A DNA stretch of 64,000 bases from Candidatus Frackibacter sp. WG13. Lineage in GTDB: Bacteria; Bacillota; Halanaerobiia; Halobacteroidales; Acetohalobiaceae. Each line of letters begins with the position of its first letter. The first letter of the stretch is position 1. The stretch is from positions 1 through 64,000 of the forward strand of contig NZ_FOTT01000008.1 in NCBI RefSeq assembly GCF_900114655.1. Reading direction: 5' to 3'. A model generated the notes under the pieces. That model saw only the letters and a program-made list of their open reading frames with translations. It did not search any database and was not told the DNA's origin. Below are positions 44,398 through 53,804 of this stretch, piece after piece. The translations under genes were made by a program, and so were the position numbers.

Positions 44398-44425
44398 ACC
44401 ACCAGAATAGTAACTGGTGGTTTAT
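44398..44425 (+). terminator. Weak hairpin terminator
   Basis: ACCACCAG (44398-44405) pairs with CTGGTGGT (44414-44421), followed by TTATTCTT. It lies between the DUF445 gene and the nuclease operon. Confidence 0.5.
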
Positions 44426-44453
44426 TCTTAACAATAAGGTAGGTGATAACCAG

Positions 44454-45716
44454 ATGTCTACAATAAAATTCATTCATGCGGCTGATTTACATTTAGGTAG
44501 TTCTTTTCAAGGGGTCAAAGAAGTAGATGAAGACTTACATCAGCTTCTATATAACTCGACTTACCAAGCTTTTAGAAATATAGTTGACTTAGCATTAGAA
44601 GAGGAGGTTGATTTTATATTAATAGCCGGCGACCTCTATGATATAGCTGATATGAATATTCGAGCTCAAATCTTCTGTCAAAGAGAATTAAAGAGGCTAG
44701 CAATAGAAGGGATTCATACTTTTATTGTTCATGGCAATCATGACCATTGTGGTGGGTGGAGAGCAAAGTTAGATTGGCCTGAGGAAGTACACTTCTTTTC
44801 TCCAGATAAGGTAGAGAAGTTTTCTTTTCTCAAAGATGGGGTTGAGGTAGTAAAAATTCATGGTATTAGCTATTCAGAACGTAACATAAAGGAAAATTAC
44901 TTACCGAAGTTTGATATTGATGATGAAACATTATATCATATTGGTCTTTTACATACGAATGTCGATAGTAATAGCAATTATCAAGATTATGCTCCTTGCC
45001 GTTTAAGTGAACTGATTAAAAAAGATTTCGATTATTGGGCTCTAGGTCATATTCATAAAAGACAGGTGCTATATGAAGCTAGTCCAACAGTCATTTACCC
45101 AGGAAATATTCAGGGTAGACATCCTAATGAAACAGGAGTTAAAGGGTGTTATTTAGTAGAAATATCAGAAGAAAGAATAGTAGATTATCAATTTATGGCT
45201 ACTGATGTTGTTAGATGGTATCAAGAAGAGATAGATTTAACAGGGGTTAATGAAGAACAAGTCCTACTGGACAAGATTCAAACTCGCATTAATGAAATAA
45301 AAGAAAGAGATAAATCAGCAGTAGTTAGATTAAAGGTTAAGGGAAGAACAGAGTTACATAAGAAATTAAAAAAGGATAATTACTGTCAAGAGATCCTATT
45401 AGCTTTACGAGAGAATTGGCAGCATCGAGATAGATTCTGTTGGCTAGACTCTTTAGAGGTTGCAACTAAGCCTGATGTTGATAAGGAGAGGTTAAGATGT
45501 GAAGAGACTCTAGTTGGAGACTTTTTACAACTTGCTAAAGAGAGTAGAGAAGATGATCTACTCTTAGATGAATTGAGGAGAGCAATTAAGCAAGTCTACA
45601 AGGAAGATAATCGGGCAAGCAAGTTATTAAAAGCACCTTCTGATGAACAGTTAAAAGAATTAATTTTAAAAGCAGAAGATTTAGGGCTAGATCTTCTGTT
45701 AGAAGGCGGTGATTAG
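44454..45716 (+). CDS. SbcD/Mre11-type DNA repair phosphoesterase (YhaO-like)
   Basis: A 420-residue metallophosphoesterase. The metal-binding motifs are in order: HAADLHLGS, GDLYD, GNHDH and GHIHK. A C-terminal helical extension follows, as in B. subtilis YhaO. It pairs with the SMC-like ATPase gene one base downstream, the YhaO/YhaN arrangement, and probably forms an SbcCD-like nuclease acting on DNA ends or hairpins. AGGTAGGTGATAA precedes the ATG. The partner gene's start lies against its stop, so both proteins are made together. Confidence 0.9.
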   Translation: MSTIKFIHAADLHLGSSFQGVKEVDEDLHQLLYNSTYQAFRNIVDLALEEEVDFILIAGDLYDIADMNIRAQIFCQRELKRLAIEGIHTFIVHGNHDHCGGWRAKLDWPEEVHFFSPDKVEKFSFLKDGVEVVKIHGISYSERNIKENYLPKFDIDDETLYHIGLLHTNVDSNSNYQDYAPCRLSELIKKDFDYWALGHIHKRQVLYEASPTVIYPGNIQGRHPNETGVKGCYLVEISEERIVDYQFMATDVVRWYQEEIDLTGVNEEQVLLDKIQTRINEIKERDKSAVVRLKVKGRTELHKKLKKDNYCQEILLALRENWQHRDRFCWLDSLEVATKPDVDKERLRCEETLVGDFLQLAKESREDDLLLDELRRAIKQVYKEDNRASKLLKAPSDEQLKELILKAEDLGLDLLLEGGD

Positions 45717-45717
45717 A

Positions 45718-48700
45718 ATGAGAATTAAGGAATTTCATATAAATGGTTTCGGACTCTTTAATGATTTATATATTAATGATCTTTCCTCAGGATTAGTCTT
45801 ATTTAGTGGTAATAATGAAGCAGGAAAAACAACATTAATGTCGTTCATTCGTGCTGTTTTGTATGGATTTCCCCGGGATATTAGTAGTAATAATCGTTAT
45901 GAGCCCCTAAATGGTGGCAAACATGGTGGCGCATTAACTTTTCTAGACCAACAAGGGAATGAATATAGAGTCGAAAGAAAAGAAGGACGATTAAGCGCAG
46001 GAGAGGTAGTAGTCTATGGTCCTAATGGGAAGACTGAAGGCGACAAGGCATTAGAAATTTTACTAAGAGGGGTTTCCGAGCAACTTTATAAGACTTTATT
46101 CTGTTTTGGGTTAGATGAGTTACAGAAATTAGAGAACCTACAGCGAGATGAGGTTAATAATTTTATCTATAGTGCCGGAATGAGCAGAGGCACAAGGTCA
46201 ATAATAGATGTTAGAGAAGAATTAGTTGCTAAAAAGGAAGAACTCTATACTCCACGCGGCAGGACTAAACCGGTTATTAAGAATTTGTTAAGTGAACTAG
46301 ATGACGTAGAAGAAGAATTACAAGATTTAATGAGATTACCCCAAGAGTATAATCAATATCAAGCAGAGATGGAGAATTTAAAAGAAGAAATTGTCGAAGG
46401 TGATAAGGAGTTAAACAGGATTACAGCAGAGATCGATTGGTTAAGAAAGCTTAAAGATGCCTTAGAGCCTTGGAAGAAGACTAAAATATTGGAAAAAAAG
46501 CTATCTAACCTGGCTGACATCAATTTCTTTCCCGAAGCAGGAATTGATAGATTAGAAGAGCTAAAAGAAGAGATTGAAGAATTAAAGCAAAGAATAAAGG
46601 TCGTTGAGAAGAAGCGAGAACAGAAAGAGACTGAATTAGGAGTCATTAATATTGATAAACTAATATTAGATAATGATACCGAGATTATCAACTTAAATGA
46701 AAATAAAGAATTATATTTACAGAAACTAGATAGAACTAAAGAGTTAAAGAATGATTTAAAACATGTGCAAAAAGAATATAAAGATGGGTTATCACATTTA
46801 GGCTCTAACTGGGATGAAAAAAAGATTGATGAGTTTGACTTATCTGTTCAATTTAAAGGTAAAGTAAGGGAATACAAACAAGCATTAGAAGATGCAAAAT
46901 TGAACTTAAATCAGATTGAAGCTAGAATTAAAATGCAAAAAAACAATTTGCAGGAAAAGGAATTCGCAGTAGAAAAGTCTAAAGGAAAGATAGAAGAACT
47001 TAAAAAGGATACTTTAAGAGAAGAAGCATTATTACAACAAGAAAATGAACTAGAAAGATTGAAAGAGGTACAAACTAAACTAGAGTTTAAAGAAGAGGTA
47101 TTAAATACTAAAATAGATGAGAGGAAACAATTACAGGATAGACTAAATTACATAATGAACGAAAGAAAAGAAATTGATAATATTCAACAAGAAACAGATT
47201 CTTTTATTTCAAAGAATAAAGTACTTAGTCTATTCTTAGCAAGTACTGGTTTCTTTGGTTTATGGCAAGCAGATTATATATTAGGTGCAGTGTTAATAGT
47301 GATTGCTTTTATCTTACTATTTATGTTTAAAGAAGAGAAGGATGATAATATTAACTCTAATCTCCAGCATATTGAAAACGAAAGAGAACGCTTAGAAATG
47401 CAACTTGGAGAATTAGACAGAGTGGTTGCAGATTTAAAAGAAGAAATAAATAATTTACAAAAAGAAGTTAAACGAATAATTGGGCAATGGGATATAAATG
47501 AAAAAAGAATTAAAGAGTGGGAAATGAATATTAAGCAAGAACGAAAGAGGTTAGATGAGTTAGAGTTTTTACAAAAAGAGTATTCTGAAAAAGAAGAAGC
47601 ATATAGACGTACTAAACAACAACATAATAATCTAAAAGATAAATTTCTGGCAATAAAGAAGCATTTAAAAGATTTAAAGTTAGAATGGAAGGATTGGTTA
47701 AGGAACCATAATCTATCTGAGGAGATTAGTCCTGATAATCTATTAGATTTAACTAGAGAAGTAGAGAAGGTAAATGAAAGGCTCAAAAGCAAAAGGAAGA
47801 TTGAAGATAAATTGGATCATTTAGAAAAAGAATTAGAAGAATATCAGACTAAGGTTGGTGACCTAGCAAAGAAGTGTAATCTACATAATAATAAGAATGT
47901 AGAGTATAAGGTTACAGAACTAATTAATAAATTAAAGGATAATCAAGAACGTCAAGAGCAAAAAGAAGAATTAAAAGAAGAGATAAGCACTTTAGAATTA
48001 GAGTTAATTAAATTCACAGAGAGTTTGACAAGTAAGAATAAAAAAAAGAATCAGTTATTGAGTCAAGGAGAAGCAGAAGATGAAGAAGAATTCAGAAAGA
48101 ATGCAACTGATTATATTCAACGTCAGAAATTATTAGACGATTTAAGTGAAGAAGATGTAAAGATTAAGACTTTGGTTAAAACTGAAGAGAAAGAAGCTAG
48201 ATTAGTTAATGATTTAAATACTTACGATTCATTACAGATTGATCAAAAAAGAGATGAGTTAGAGCAGGCTAAACAAGACTTAAAACAAGAAACTGGAGAT
48301 AAACAGGAACGGTTAGGTGAACTAAGAGAAAAGATAACGAATTTAGAATCATCTGATAAATTGATAAGATTGAGAAATAAACAAGAAAGATTATTAACTA
48401 AATTAAGAATCAATACTGAAGATTGGGCTATATATGCTATCTGTGAAAGATTAATAGAAATGGCAAAGGAGAAGTACGAAGAAGAAAGGCAGCCGGCAGT
48501 ATTAAAAAGGGCATCAGAATACTTTAGAGTTATGACTAAAGAGAAGTATCAACGGGTCTTAAAGCCATTAGGAGAAGAGGAATTAGAAATAGAAAGGTAT
48601 GATGGCAAAAGGTTAACGACCAATGTATTAAGTAAAGGAACTGCTGAACAGCTATACTTAGCTATGCGGATTTCTTTTGTAAGAGAGTACTCTAAAAGAG

Positions 48701-48921
48701 TAGTACCATTGCCGTTAATAATGGATGATATTCTTGTTAACTTCGACCATGAACGCTTAATGACTACCTTAGAAGTTATCAAACAAGTTGCTAAAGAACA
48801 GCAAATTATCTTCTTTACTTGTCATTCTCATTTAGTAGAGGTGGTAGAGAAGGTAGTTGAGGACTATCAACATTATAGGTTAGAGTCGGGAGAAGTATTA
48901 AATTCGTCAATTTCTGTTTAA
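45718..48921 (+). CDS. SMC-like AAA ATPase (YhaN-like), partner of YhaO
   Basis: A 1067-residue ATPase. The head starts MRIKEFHINGFGLFN with Walker A SGNNEAGKTTLMS. Two very long charged coiled coils follow. Between them lies a hydrophobic stretch (VLSLFLASTGFFGLW to IVIAFILLFMF, about residues 500-540), unusual for SbcC but seen in YhaN. The C-terminal head carries LSKGTAEQLYLAMR (signature) and PLPLIMDDILVNFD (Walker B). It probably works with the phosphoesterase upstream, held at the membrane by the hydrophobic hairpin. The start is ATG 45718 after AAGGCGG; the GTG at 45709 is inside the preceding gene. Confidence 0.88.
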   Translation: MRIKEFHINGFGLFNDLYINDLSSGLVLFSGNNEAGKTTLMSFIRAVLYGFPRDISSNNRYEPLNGGKHGGALTFLDQQGNEYRVERKEGRLSAGEVVVYGPNGKTEGDKALEILLRGVSEQLYKTLFCFGLDELQKLENLQRDEVNNFIYSAGMSRGTRSIIDVREELVAKKEELYTPRGRTKPVIKNLLSELDDVEEELQDLMRLPQEYNQYQAEMENLKEEIVEGDKELNRITAEIDWLRKLKDALEPWKKTKILEKKLSNLADINFFPEAGIDRLEELKEEIEELKQRIKVVEKKREQKETELGVINIDKLILDNDTEIINLNENKELYLQKLDRTKELKNDLKHVQKEYKDGLSHLGSNWDEKKIDEFDLSVQFKGKVREYKQALEDAKLNLNQIEARIKMQKNNLQEKEFAVEKSKGKIEELKKDTLREEALLQQENELERLKEVQTKLEFKEEVLNTKIDERKQLQDRLNYIMNERKEIDNIQQETDSFISKNKVLSLFLASTGFFGLWQADYILGAVLIVIAFILLFMFKEEKDDNINSNLQHIENERERLEMQLGELDRVVADLKEEINNLQKEVKRIIGQWDINEKRIKEWEMNIKQERKRLDELEFLQKEYSEKEEAYRRTKQQHNNLKDKFLAIKKHLKDLKLEWKDWLRNHNLSEEISPDNLLDLTREVEKVNERLKSKRKIEDKLDHLEKELEEYQTKVGDLAKKCNLHNNKNVEYKVTELINKLKDNQERQEQKEELKEEISTLELELIKFTESLTSKNKKKNQLLSQGEAEDEEEFRKNATDYIQRQKLLDDLSEEDVKIKTLVKTEEKEARLVNDLNTYDSLQIDQKRDELEQAKQDLKQETGDKQERLGELREKITNLESSDKLIRLRNKQERLLTKLRINTEDWAIYAICERLIEMAKEKYEEERQPAVLKRASEYFRVMTKEKYQRVLKPLGEEELEIERYDGKRLTTNVLSKGTAEQLYLAMRISFVREYSKRVVPLPLIMDDILVNFDHERLMTTLEVIKQVAKEQQIIFFTCHSHLVEVVEKVVEDYQHYRLESGEVLNSSISV

Positions 48922-48924
48922 AGC

Positions 48925-49055
48925 CAATCATAGTTTGATATTAAATTAAGTATAATTAAGCAAATTTCATAATCAGATTTTAAGCACAATTAATATAGAA
49001 TCTTTGGGTGTGAGCAATTAATTATGCAGGATTATTATTTATCAAACTATGATTG
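48925..49055. repeat. 16-base perfect inverted repeat enclosing 99 bases
   Basis: CAATCATAGTTTGATA (48925-48940) and TATCAAACTATGATTG (49040-49055) are exact reverse complements. They flank an AT-rich non-coding segment between two convergent genes. The segment could be a tiny mobile-element relic or a shared long-stem transcription barrier. No T-run terminator follows either arm closely. Confidence 0.7.
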
Positions 49056-49063
49056 AATATTAT

Positions 49064-49351
49064 TTATTGTTCACGAATTATCTTTAAAACATCTCTAACT
49101 TTATCATGGTCGTAATTTCTAAGTAACTTTAAAGTTATCTTTCTATAAATTGTCTTTTCGTAACGACTAAATAAGACTGAAAAACCTAACCAACCAAACA
49201 AGCCACTAAGAAATGCCCATTCGTATGCTCCATAGATAATAAAACTAACCATAGCTGAGGAAGCAAGCATTCCGATAAAGAATGATATCAAATTTACTAA
49301 TTCGTGCCCAAAATGAACTTTGCTAATGAGTCTACTTAAGCCTTTAAACAT
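49064..49351 (-). CDS. Small two-helix membrane protein, function unknown
   Basis: A 95-residue protein with two hydrophobic helices (LISFFIGMLASSAMVSFIIYGA and WAFLSGLFGWLGFSVLF). A basic C-terminal tail follows (RKITLKLLRNYDHDKVRDVLKIIREQ). I do not recognise the family. AAGGTGGTG precedes the ATG. A perfect palindrome (TACGAAGA/TCTTCGTA at 49367-49383) lies directly upstream of that site and could be an operator or a hairpin limiting translation. It is convergent with the YhaN-like gene. Confidence 0.6.
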   Translation of the reverse strand: MFKGLSRLISKVHFGHELVNLISFFIGMLASSAMVSFIIYGAYEWAFLSGLFGWLGFSVLFSRYEKTIYRKITLKLLRNYDHDKVRDVLKIIREQ

Positions 49352-49510
49352 TACTATTCACCACCTTACGAAGATTCTTCGTAGTCGTATAAAGTCTTCT
49401 ATGTAAATGATAAAAATCCTTTAATTTAATAGTTATTCTTAAAATTATTAATTATGCAAAAGCTTTATATGTTGTAAGATGGAGGAGATAATTAAGGAGG
49501 AGTGATAGAG

Positions 49511-50392
49511 TTGTCTATTAGATTTATTGTAAATCCTTGCTCAGGTCGAGGTCGAGGCAAGGATGCTATTAAAATTATAGAAAATGAATTAGAAGGGAGA
49601 TGTTTAGACTTTGATATTAAGGAGACTACATATCATAAAGCAGGAATTGAATTAGCTAAACAAGCTGTAAAAGATGGTTGCTCAAAAATAATTGCAGTAG
49701 GAGGAGACGGGACATTAAATGAAGTGGTGACCGGTATTTTAAGAATGGACGCTCCATACCCTAAACTAGGCTTAATTCCAGCTGGTACCGGGAATAATTT
49801 GGCTCGTAGTATAGGGCTGCCCTTGAAATTAAAAAAAGCTTGTCATAGGGTTATTAATAATAAGACTATGAAGATTGATATCGGGCAAGTAAATGACCGT
49901 TATTTTATTACTTCAATGGGTATAGGTTTGAATACAACTGTAGCTGATGAGGCTAACCGAAACTTTAATCATTTACGCGGGACAATTGTATACATATTAG
50001 CGACTTTAAAAGTTATGCCTGAATATCAAAGTGTAGATTTAGAGGTTATGCTTGAAACAGGAGAAAAGTTTACTGGAGAATACTTATTATTAGTAGTAGG
50101 AAATAGTAAAGTATATAGCAAGACTTTAGAATTGATTCCTGAATTTTCTCTTGATGATGGGCTATTAGAACTATGTCTAGTAGAAAAGATGTCTAAACCA
50201 GAATTAATGGCCAAAGCACCGTATTTCTTATCTAGCCGTCACCAAGAATTAGAAGAAGTAGTAGTAAAAAAAGTCAAGGAACTTCGGGTTCAGTTGAAGA
50301 ATACAGATACTTTTCATGTTGATGGTGAAGTATTAAAAGGCAATGACCTAAAGATAAAGGTTCTACCCCAAGTATTAGAATTAATAATTTGA
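49511..50392 (+). CDS. Diacylglycerol/lipid kinase family protein (YegS/BmrU-like)
   Basis: A 293-residue protein of the DAGK catalytic-domain family: FIVNPCSGRGRGKDA near the start, the nucleotide motif VGGDGTLNEVVTGI, IPAGTGNNLARSIGLP and the C-terminal DTFHVDGEVL. It likely phosphorylates a lipid alcohol at the inner membrane, with ATP; the exact lipid is unknown. The start chosen is TTG 49511, ten bases after AAGGAGG; a GTG at 49502 is too close to that site. Confidence 0.85.
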   Translation: MSIRFIVNPCSGRGRGKDAIKIIENELEGRCLDFDIKETTYHKAGIELAKQAVKDGCSKIIAVGGDGTLNEVVTGILRMDAPYPKLGLIPAGTGNNLARSIGLPLKLKKACHRVINNKTMKIDIGQVNDRYFITSMGIGLNTTVADEANRNFNHLRGTIVYILATLKVMPEYQSVDLEVMLETGEKFTGEYLLLVVGNSKVYSKTLELIPEFSLDDGLLELCLVEKMSKPELMAKAPYFLSSRHQELEEVVVKKVKELRVQLKNTDTFHVDGEVLKGNDLKIKVLPQVLELII

Positions 50393-50458
50393 TATAATAT
50401 TTTAAAAGTGATATAATGTATCTATGCTCGGTATAGGGGGGCAGGGTATATTAAGGAA

Positions 50459-50499
50459 GAAAAAAGAAAGGTCTCCTAAGTTTAGAAAAATTAGGAGAC
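50459..50499 (-). terminator. Terminator of the glyoxalase-family gene
   Basis: Read on the minus strand, GTCTCCTAA (50499-50491) pairs with TTAGGAGAC (50479-50471), followed by CTTTCTTTTTT. It lies just downstream of the gene at 50516. Confidence 0.8.
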
Positions 50500-50515
50500 A
50501 ATAATGACTTTACCA

Positions 50516-50899
50516 TTAGTCTTGAATAATTTCAATTCTATACCCATCAGGGTCAGTTAAGAAGTAGTAACCGCCTTCAGCTTCTTCGTCTAGGCTCTTT
50601 AATTCACTAACTTCATAACCAGCATCTTGATGTTTTTTATAAGCAGATTTCAAATCATCAACTGTAACAGCAAAATGACTGAAACCGTCACCAATGGTGT
50701 AAGGTTCTTCTTGGTCATAGTTATAGGTTAATTCTAATTCGAAGTTATTATTATCATTCTTCATATAGACTAATGTAAATTCATATTCAGGGAAGTCTCT
50801 TTCTCTAGCTATTTTTAAGTTTAGTGCGTCCTTGTAAAAATCAATTGATTTTTCTAAATCCATTACTCGAATACAAGCATGTACAAAAGTATAATTCAT
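50516..50899 (-). CDS. gloA: Lactoylglutathione lyase-like VOC protein (glyoxalase I)
   Basis: A 127-residue VOC-fold protein: HACIRVMDLEKSIDFYKDALNLKI, ELELTYNYDQEEPYTIGDGFSHFAV, and the end GYYFLTDPDGYRIEIIQD. Metal ligands of glyoxalase I are in place: His in HACIRV, Glu in LELTY, His in SHFAV and Glu in RIEII. It isomerises the hemithioacetal of methylglyoxal and a thiol. It is interesting that thiol-synthesis genes (51.0-53.7 kb) start right upstream on the other strand, which may supply the needed thiol. AAAGGGG precedes the ATG. Confidence 0.88.
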   Translation of the reverse strand: MNYTFVHACIRVMDLEKSIDFYKDALNLKIARERDFPEYEFTLVYMKNDNNNFELELTYNYDQEEPYTIGDGFSHFAVTVDDLKSAYKKHQDAGYEVSELKSLDEEAEGGYYFLTDPDGYRIEIIQD

Positions 50900-51060
50900 A
50901 TTAAAAACCCCTTTCCATAATTATATGTATTTTGATTCTCTTTTTAGAATACTAATTTTAAGAGCAAATGTCAATTCTTATTAGAATTATTTTAAAAAAA
51001 GAGCAAAATTATTCTTAAAAAAGATATTAATTAGCTATAAGCATAAAAGAGGTGAAAATG

Positions 51061-52377
51061 ATGAAATACCAAAAGCAACTAGATAAATTTGAAAATTATT
51101 TTCGTAATAGTGAAAAAGAAGCAGGAAATGAAGCAATAGGTTTAGAAGTAGAACATTTCGTAGTCGATAGTAAGACTTTAGAAACTATTTCTTACTCTGA
51201 TGAACAAGGGATTGAACAGATTCTTTATCAGTTAGTATCTAAAGGTTGGAAAGAGAAGAAAGAAGGTGAATCTTTAATTCAAGCTAATAAAGATGAAATG
51301 GTAATTACGTTAGAACCTGGAGGACAATTAGAAGTAAGTATTAGTCCCCATTCAACAATAGCCGATTTAGAGGAAAAATACTTCATGTTTTTAGATGAAT
51401 TAATTCCAATTTTAAATCAAAATAAACAACTACTGCTAGCTACTGGTTATCAGGTTGAAAATAAAATTTCTGAAATTGAATGGAATCCTAAAAAACGTTA
51501 TAAGATTATGTCTAATTATCTAGGTGAGAAAGGAAAGTATGCTCATAATATGATGAAAGGTTCAGCTTCGATTCAAGTAGCTGTTGATTATATAGATGAA
51601 GAATATTTTATTAAGAAATTTAGAATTACTAATGCTCTAGCCCCAGCAGTTGCTGTTTTATTTGATAATACTGCCTTTTTTGAAGGAGAGGAGTATAAAG
51701 ACCATACTATTCGAACTGATATCTGGTCTAATTGTGACCCAGACCGAGCTGGGACTATTGAAGAAGCATTTGCTTCCGATTTTGGGTATCGAAAGTATGC
51801 CGAATATATTTTAAATAGACCGCCTATCTTATTAAAACAAGACTCTAAATTCATATCTACTGGAGATATGACCGGGAGAGAAATATTTAAAGATCAAGAA
51901 TTAGGCCAAGAAGAGTTAGAGCATCTTTTGACTATGTTCTTTCCTGATGTAAGAGCAAAGAACTTTATTGAAATTAGAATGATGGATTCTTTGCCACCAG
52001 AACTTAATTTTGCTACTGTTGCTTTTTGGAAAGGTTTATTATATGACAAAAGTAATTTGGACGAGGTTTATAAAATGATTAGTGATTTAACTTACCAAGA
52101 AGTCTTATCAGCACGAAAAGATGTAGTCAAGAGAGGTTTAGAGGCTAATTTAGGCAAGTATCAAATTTTAGAATTAAATAAAAAATTAATCCAGATGGCT
52201 AAAACTGGATTGTCTGATGCAGAAAAAGAATATATATGCCCTATTGAGAAATTAATAAATAAAAATAGCAATCCTGTGGGAGAGATTAGAGAAAAGATAG
52301 CACAAGGAGCTAATAAACATGAGGCATTAAGTTCACTAATCTTAAATTTTGAGGTAGAAGACAGAGGTGAAGAATAG
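51061..52377 (+). CDS. Glutamate-cysteine ligase, GCS2/EgtA-like
   Basis: A 438-residue ATP-dependent amino-acid ligase of the GCS2 (plant/alphaproteobacterial) class. GLEVEHFVVD near residue 27 is the ATP/Mg entrance, and ANKDEMVITLEPGGQLEVSISPH is the glutamate/ATP core. MMKGSASIQVAVDY follows, then MFFPDVRAKNFIEIRMMDSLPPEL. It would make gamma-glutamylcysteine. The next gene begins directly after its stop codon and encodes an ATP-grasp ligase, so the two form a thiol pathway. The start ATG 51061 is six bases after GAGGTG; ATG 51058 is an equal alternative. Confidence 0.85.
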   Translation: MKYQKQLDKFENYFRNSEKEAGNEAIGLEVEHFVVDSKTLETISYSDEQGIEQILYQLVSKGWKEKKEGESLIQANKDEMVITLEPGGQLEVSISPHSTIADLEEKYFMFLDELIPILNQNKQLLLATGYQVENKISEIEWNPKKRYKIMSNYLGEKGKYAHNMMKGSASIQVAVDYIDEEYFIKKFRITNALAPAVAVLFDNTAFFEGEEYKDHTIRTDIWSNCDPDRAGTIEEAFASDFGYRKYAEYILNRPPILLKQDSKFISTGDMTGREIFKDQELGQEELEHLLTMFFPDVRAKNFIEIRMMDSLPPELNFATVAFWKGLLYDKSNLDEVYKMISDLTYQEVLSARKDVVKRGLEANLGKYQILELNKKLIQMAKTGLSDAEKEYICPIEKLINKNSNPVGEIREKIAQGANKHEALSSLILNFEVEDRGEE

Positions 52378-53730
52378 ATGTTAGAGAGAGTTAATAGTGA
52401 GTATCACGAAGTATTAGCTAAACGACCCAAGAAGTATCAGCAAGACTTAAATTATATCTATCAAAAGTTGGATAGTAACGAAGTATACTATGAAGGGGAA
52501 GTAATTCCCATCTTATATCAGCCATTATTCTTTAATCAAGCAATTATAGATCAATTAACCGAATTAACAGAAAGATTGGGTTTAATATTGAAGAAGGTTA
52601 TTGAACAATACTTAGATGACCCAAGTTTTAGGGCCTATTTTGGCTTTTCAAAAGCATTAGAAGAGTTAATCCTAGTTGACCCTGGTTATTCTAATTCGGT
52701 ACCGATGGCTAGATTTGATATATTTTATTATGGGAACGGTAACCCAAAGTTTTGTGAATTAAATGCTGATGGATCTTCAGGCATGGTTAAAACTAATATT
52801 TTAGAGAAGTACTTCTTAAAATCAGAAGCCATCCAGGATTTAGTTAATAAATATGAATATGAGTTTACACATTGTGAATTATTAAATAGTTGGATAGATA
52901 ATATGTTAACTAATTATAATGAATTTTATTCAAATGATGACTCTAGTTTAAGGGAAGAGAAACCGAATATAGCAATTATGGACTTTGATAATCTAGGCAT
53001 GGTGAGTGAATTTAAACACTTTGAAAAGCTATTGAATGAGCAAGGATATAAAACAGTAATTGTAGACCCACGAGAATTGAATTATCAGCAAGGGAACCTT
53101 TATTATCAAGATTTAAGGATAGATTTAATATATCGACGGGCTGTCACTACTGAATTAATGGAGCGATACTCAGAAATTAGCGATTTACTAACAGCATATA
53201 AAGAGGGAACAGTCTGTATAGTAGGCCCTTTGAGATCACAAATAATCCATAATAAGGTTATTTTTTCTATTTTACATGATGAAGAAAAGACTGAGTTCTT
53301 GTCAGAAATTGACAGGGAGTTTATTAATAAGCATATTCCTTATACTGCTATTGTAACTAATAATCAAGAGCAATTAGAATATATAAGAAAGAACAGGCGA
53401 GATTTGGTATTAAAGCCACTAGACTTTTATGGAGCACAAGGAGTATATATTGGGCGCGATTTAGAGCAGAGCAAGTGGGAATCAGTAATAAATAATATTG
53501 ATTTTACTAAGCAAAGGTATTTAGTACAAGAATTCTGTTTGGTACCAGAATTAGAGATGGCTTTACTATCTGATCAACAATTAAAAATCGAATCTTTCAA
53601 ATATACTTTAGGGTTATTTATGTATAACTTGAATTTTGCGGGAATTTATACTAGGGCGGGAAAAGACAATGTAATTGCTAGTTCTACCGGCTGTGTAACG
53701 CTTCCTAATCTTATACTAAAAAATATTTAA
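52378..53730 (+). CDS. ATP-grasp ligase, glutathionylspermidine-synthase-like
   Basis: A 450-residue ATP-grasp protein. GNPKFCELNADGSSGMVKTN matches the preATP-grasp motif of the glutathionylspermidine-synthase family, and LVLKPLDFYGAQGVYIGRDL is the ATP-grasp lysine/glycine loop. RYLVQEF and ELEMALLSDQQLKIESFKYTLGLFMYNLNFAGIYTRA complete the fold. It begins on the base after the GCS2 stop codon. The likely role is to join a second amine or amino acid to gamma-glutamylcysteine, but its acceptor cannot be read from sequence: glycine would give glutathione, while the family resemblance allows a polyamine or other amine. Confidence 0.72.
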   Translation: MLERVNSEYHEVLAKRPKKYQQDLNYIYQKLDSNEVYYEGEVIPILYQPLFFNQAIIDQLTELTERLGLILKKVIEQYLDDPSFRAYFGFSKALEELILVDPGYSNSVPMARFDIFYYGNGNPKFCELNADGSSGMVKTNILEKYFLKSEAIQDLVNKYEYEFTHCELLNSWIDNMLTNYNEFYSNDDSSLREEKPNIAIMDFDNLGMVSEFKHFEKLLNEQGYKTVIVDPRELNYQQGNLYYQDLRIDLIYRRAVTTELMERYSEISDLLTAYKEGTVCIVGPLRSQIIHNKVIFSILHDEEKTEFLSEIDREFINKHIPYTAIVTNNQEQLEYIRKNRRDLVLKPLDFYGAQGVYIGRDLEQSKWESVINNIDFTKQRYLVQEFCLVPELEMALLSDQQLKIESFKYTLGLFMYNLNFAGIYTRAGKDNVIASSTGCVTLPNLILKNI

Positions 53731-53804
53731 ATTTTATGCAGGTTATAATTGCTTAAACCCAGAAGAGTAATAAAGGTATTTCTGAAAGAAGGAGGCAGTA
53801 AGTA

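Noticed and set aside
47274-47792. Minus-strand 172-codon frame inside the YhaN-like gene
   Set aside because: It is antisense to a coiled-coil coding region; the serine/leucine-rich composition is a mirror of Lys/Glu-rich codons, and there is no ribosome-binding site.
53731-53804. preQ1 riboswitch before queD
   Set aside because: The short leader lacks the C-rich loop and A-rich tail of the known preQ1 aptamers.
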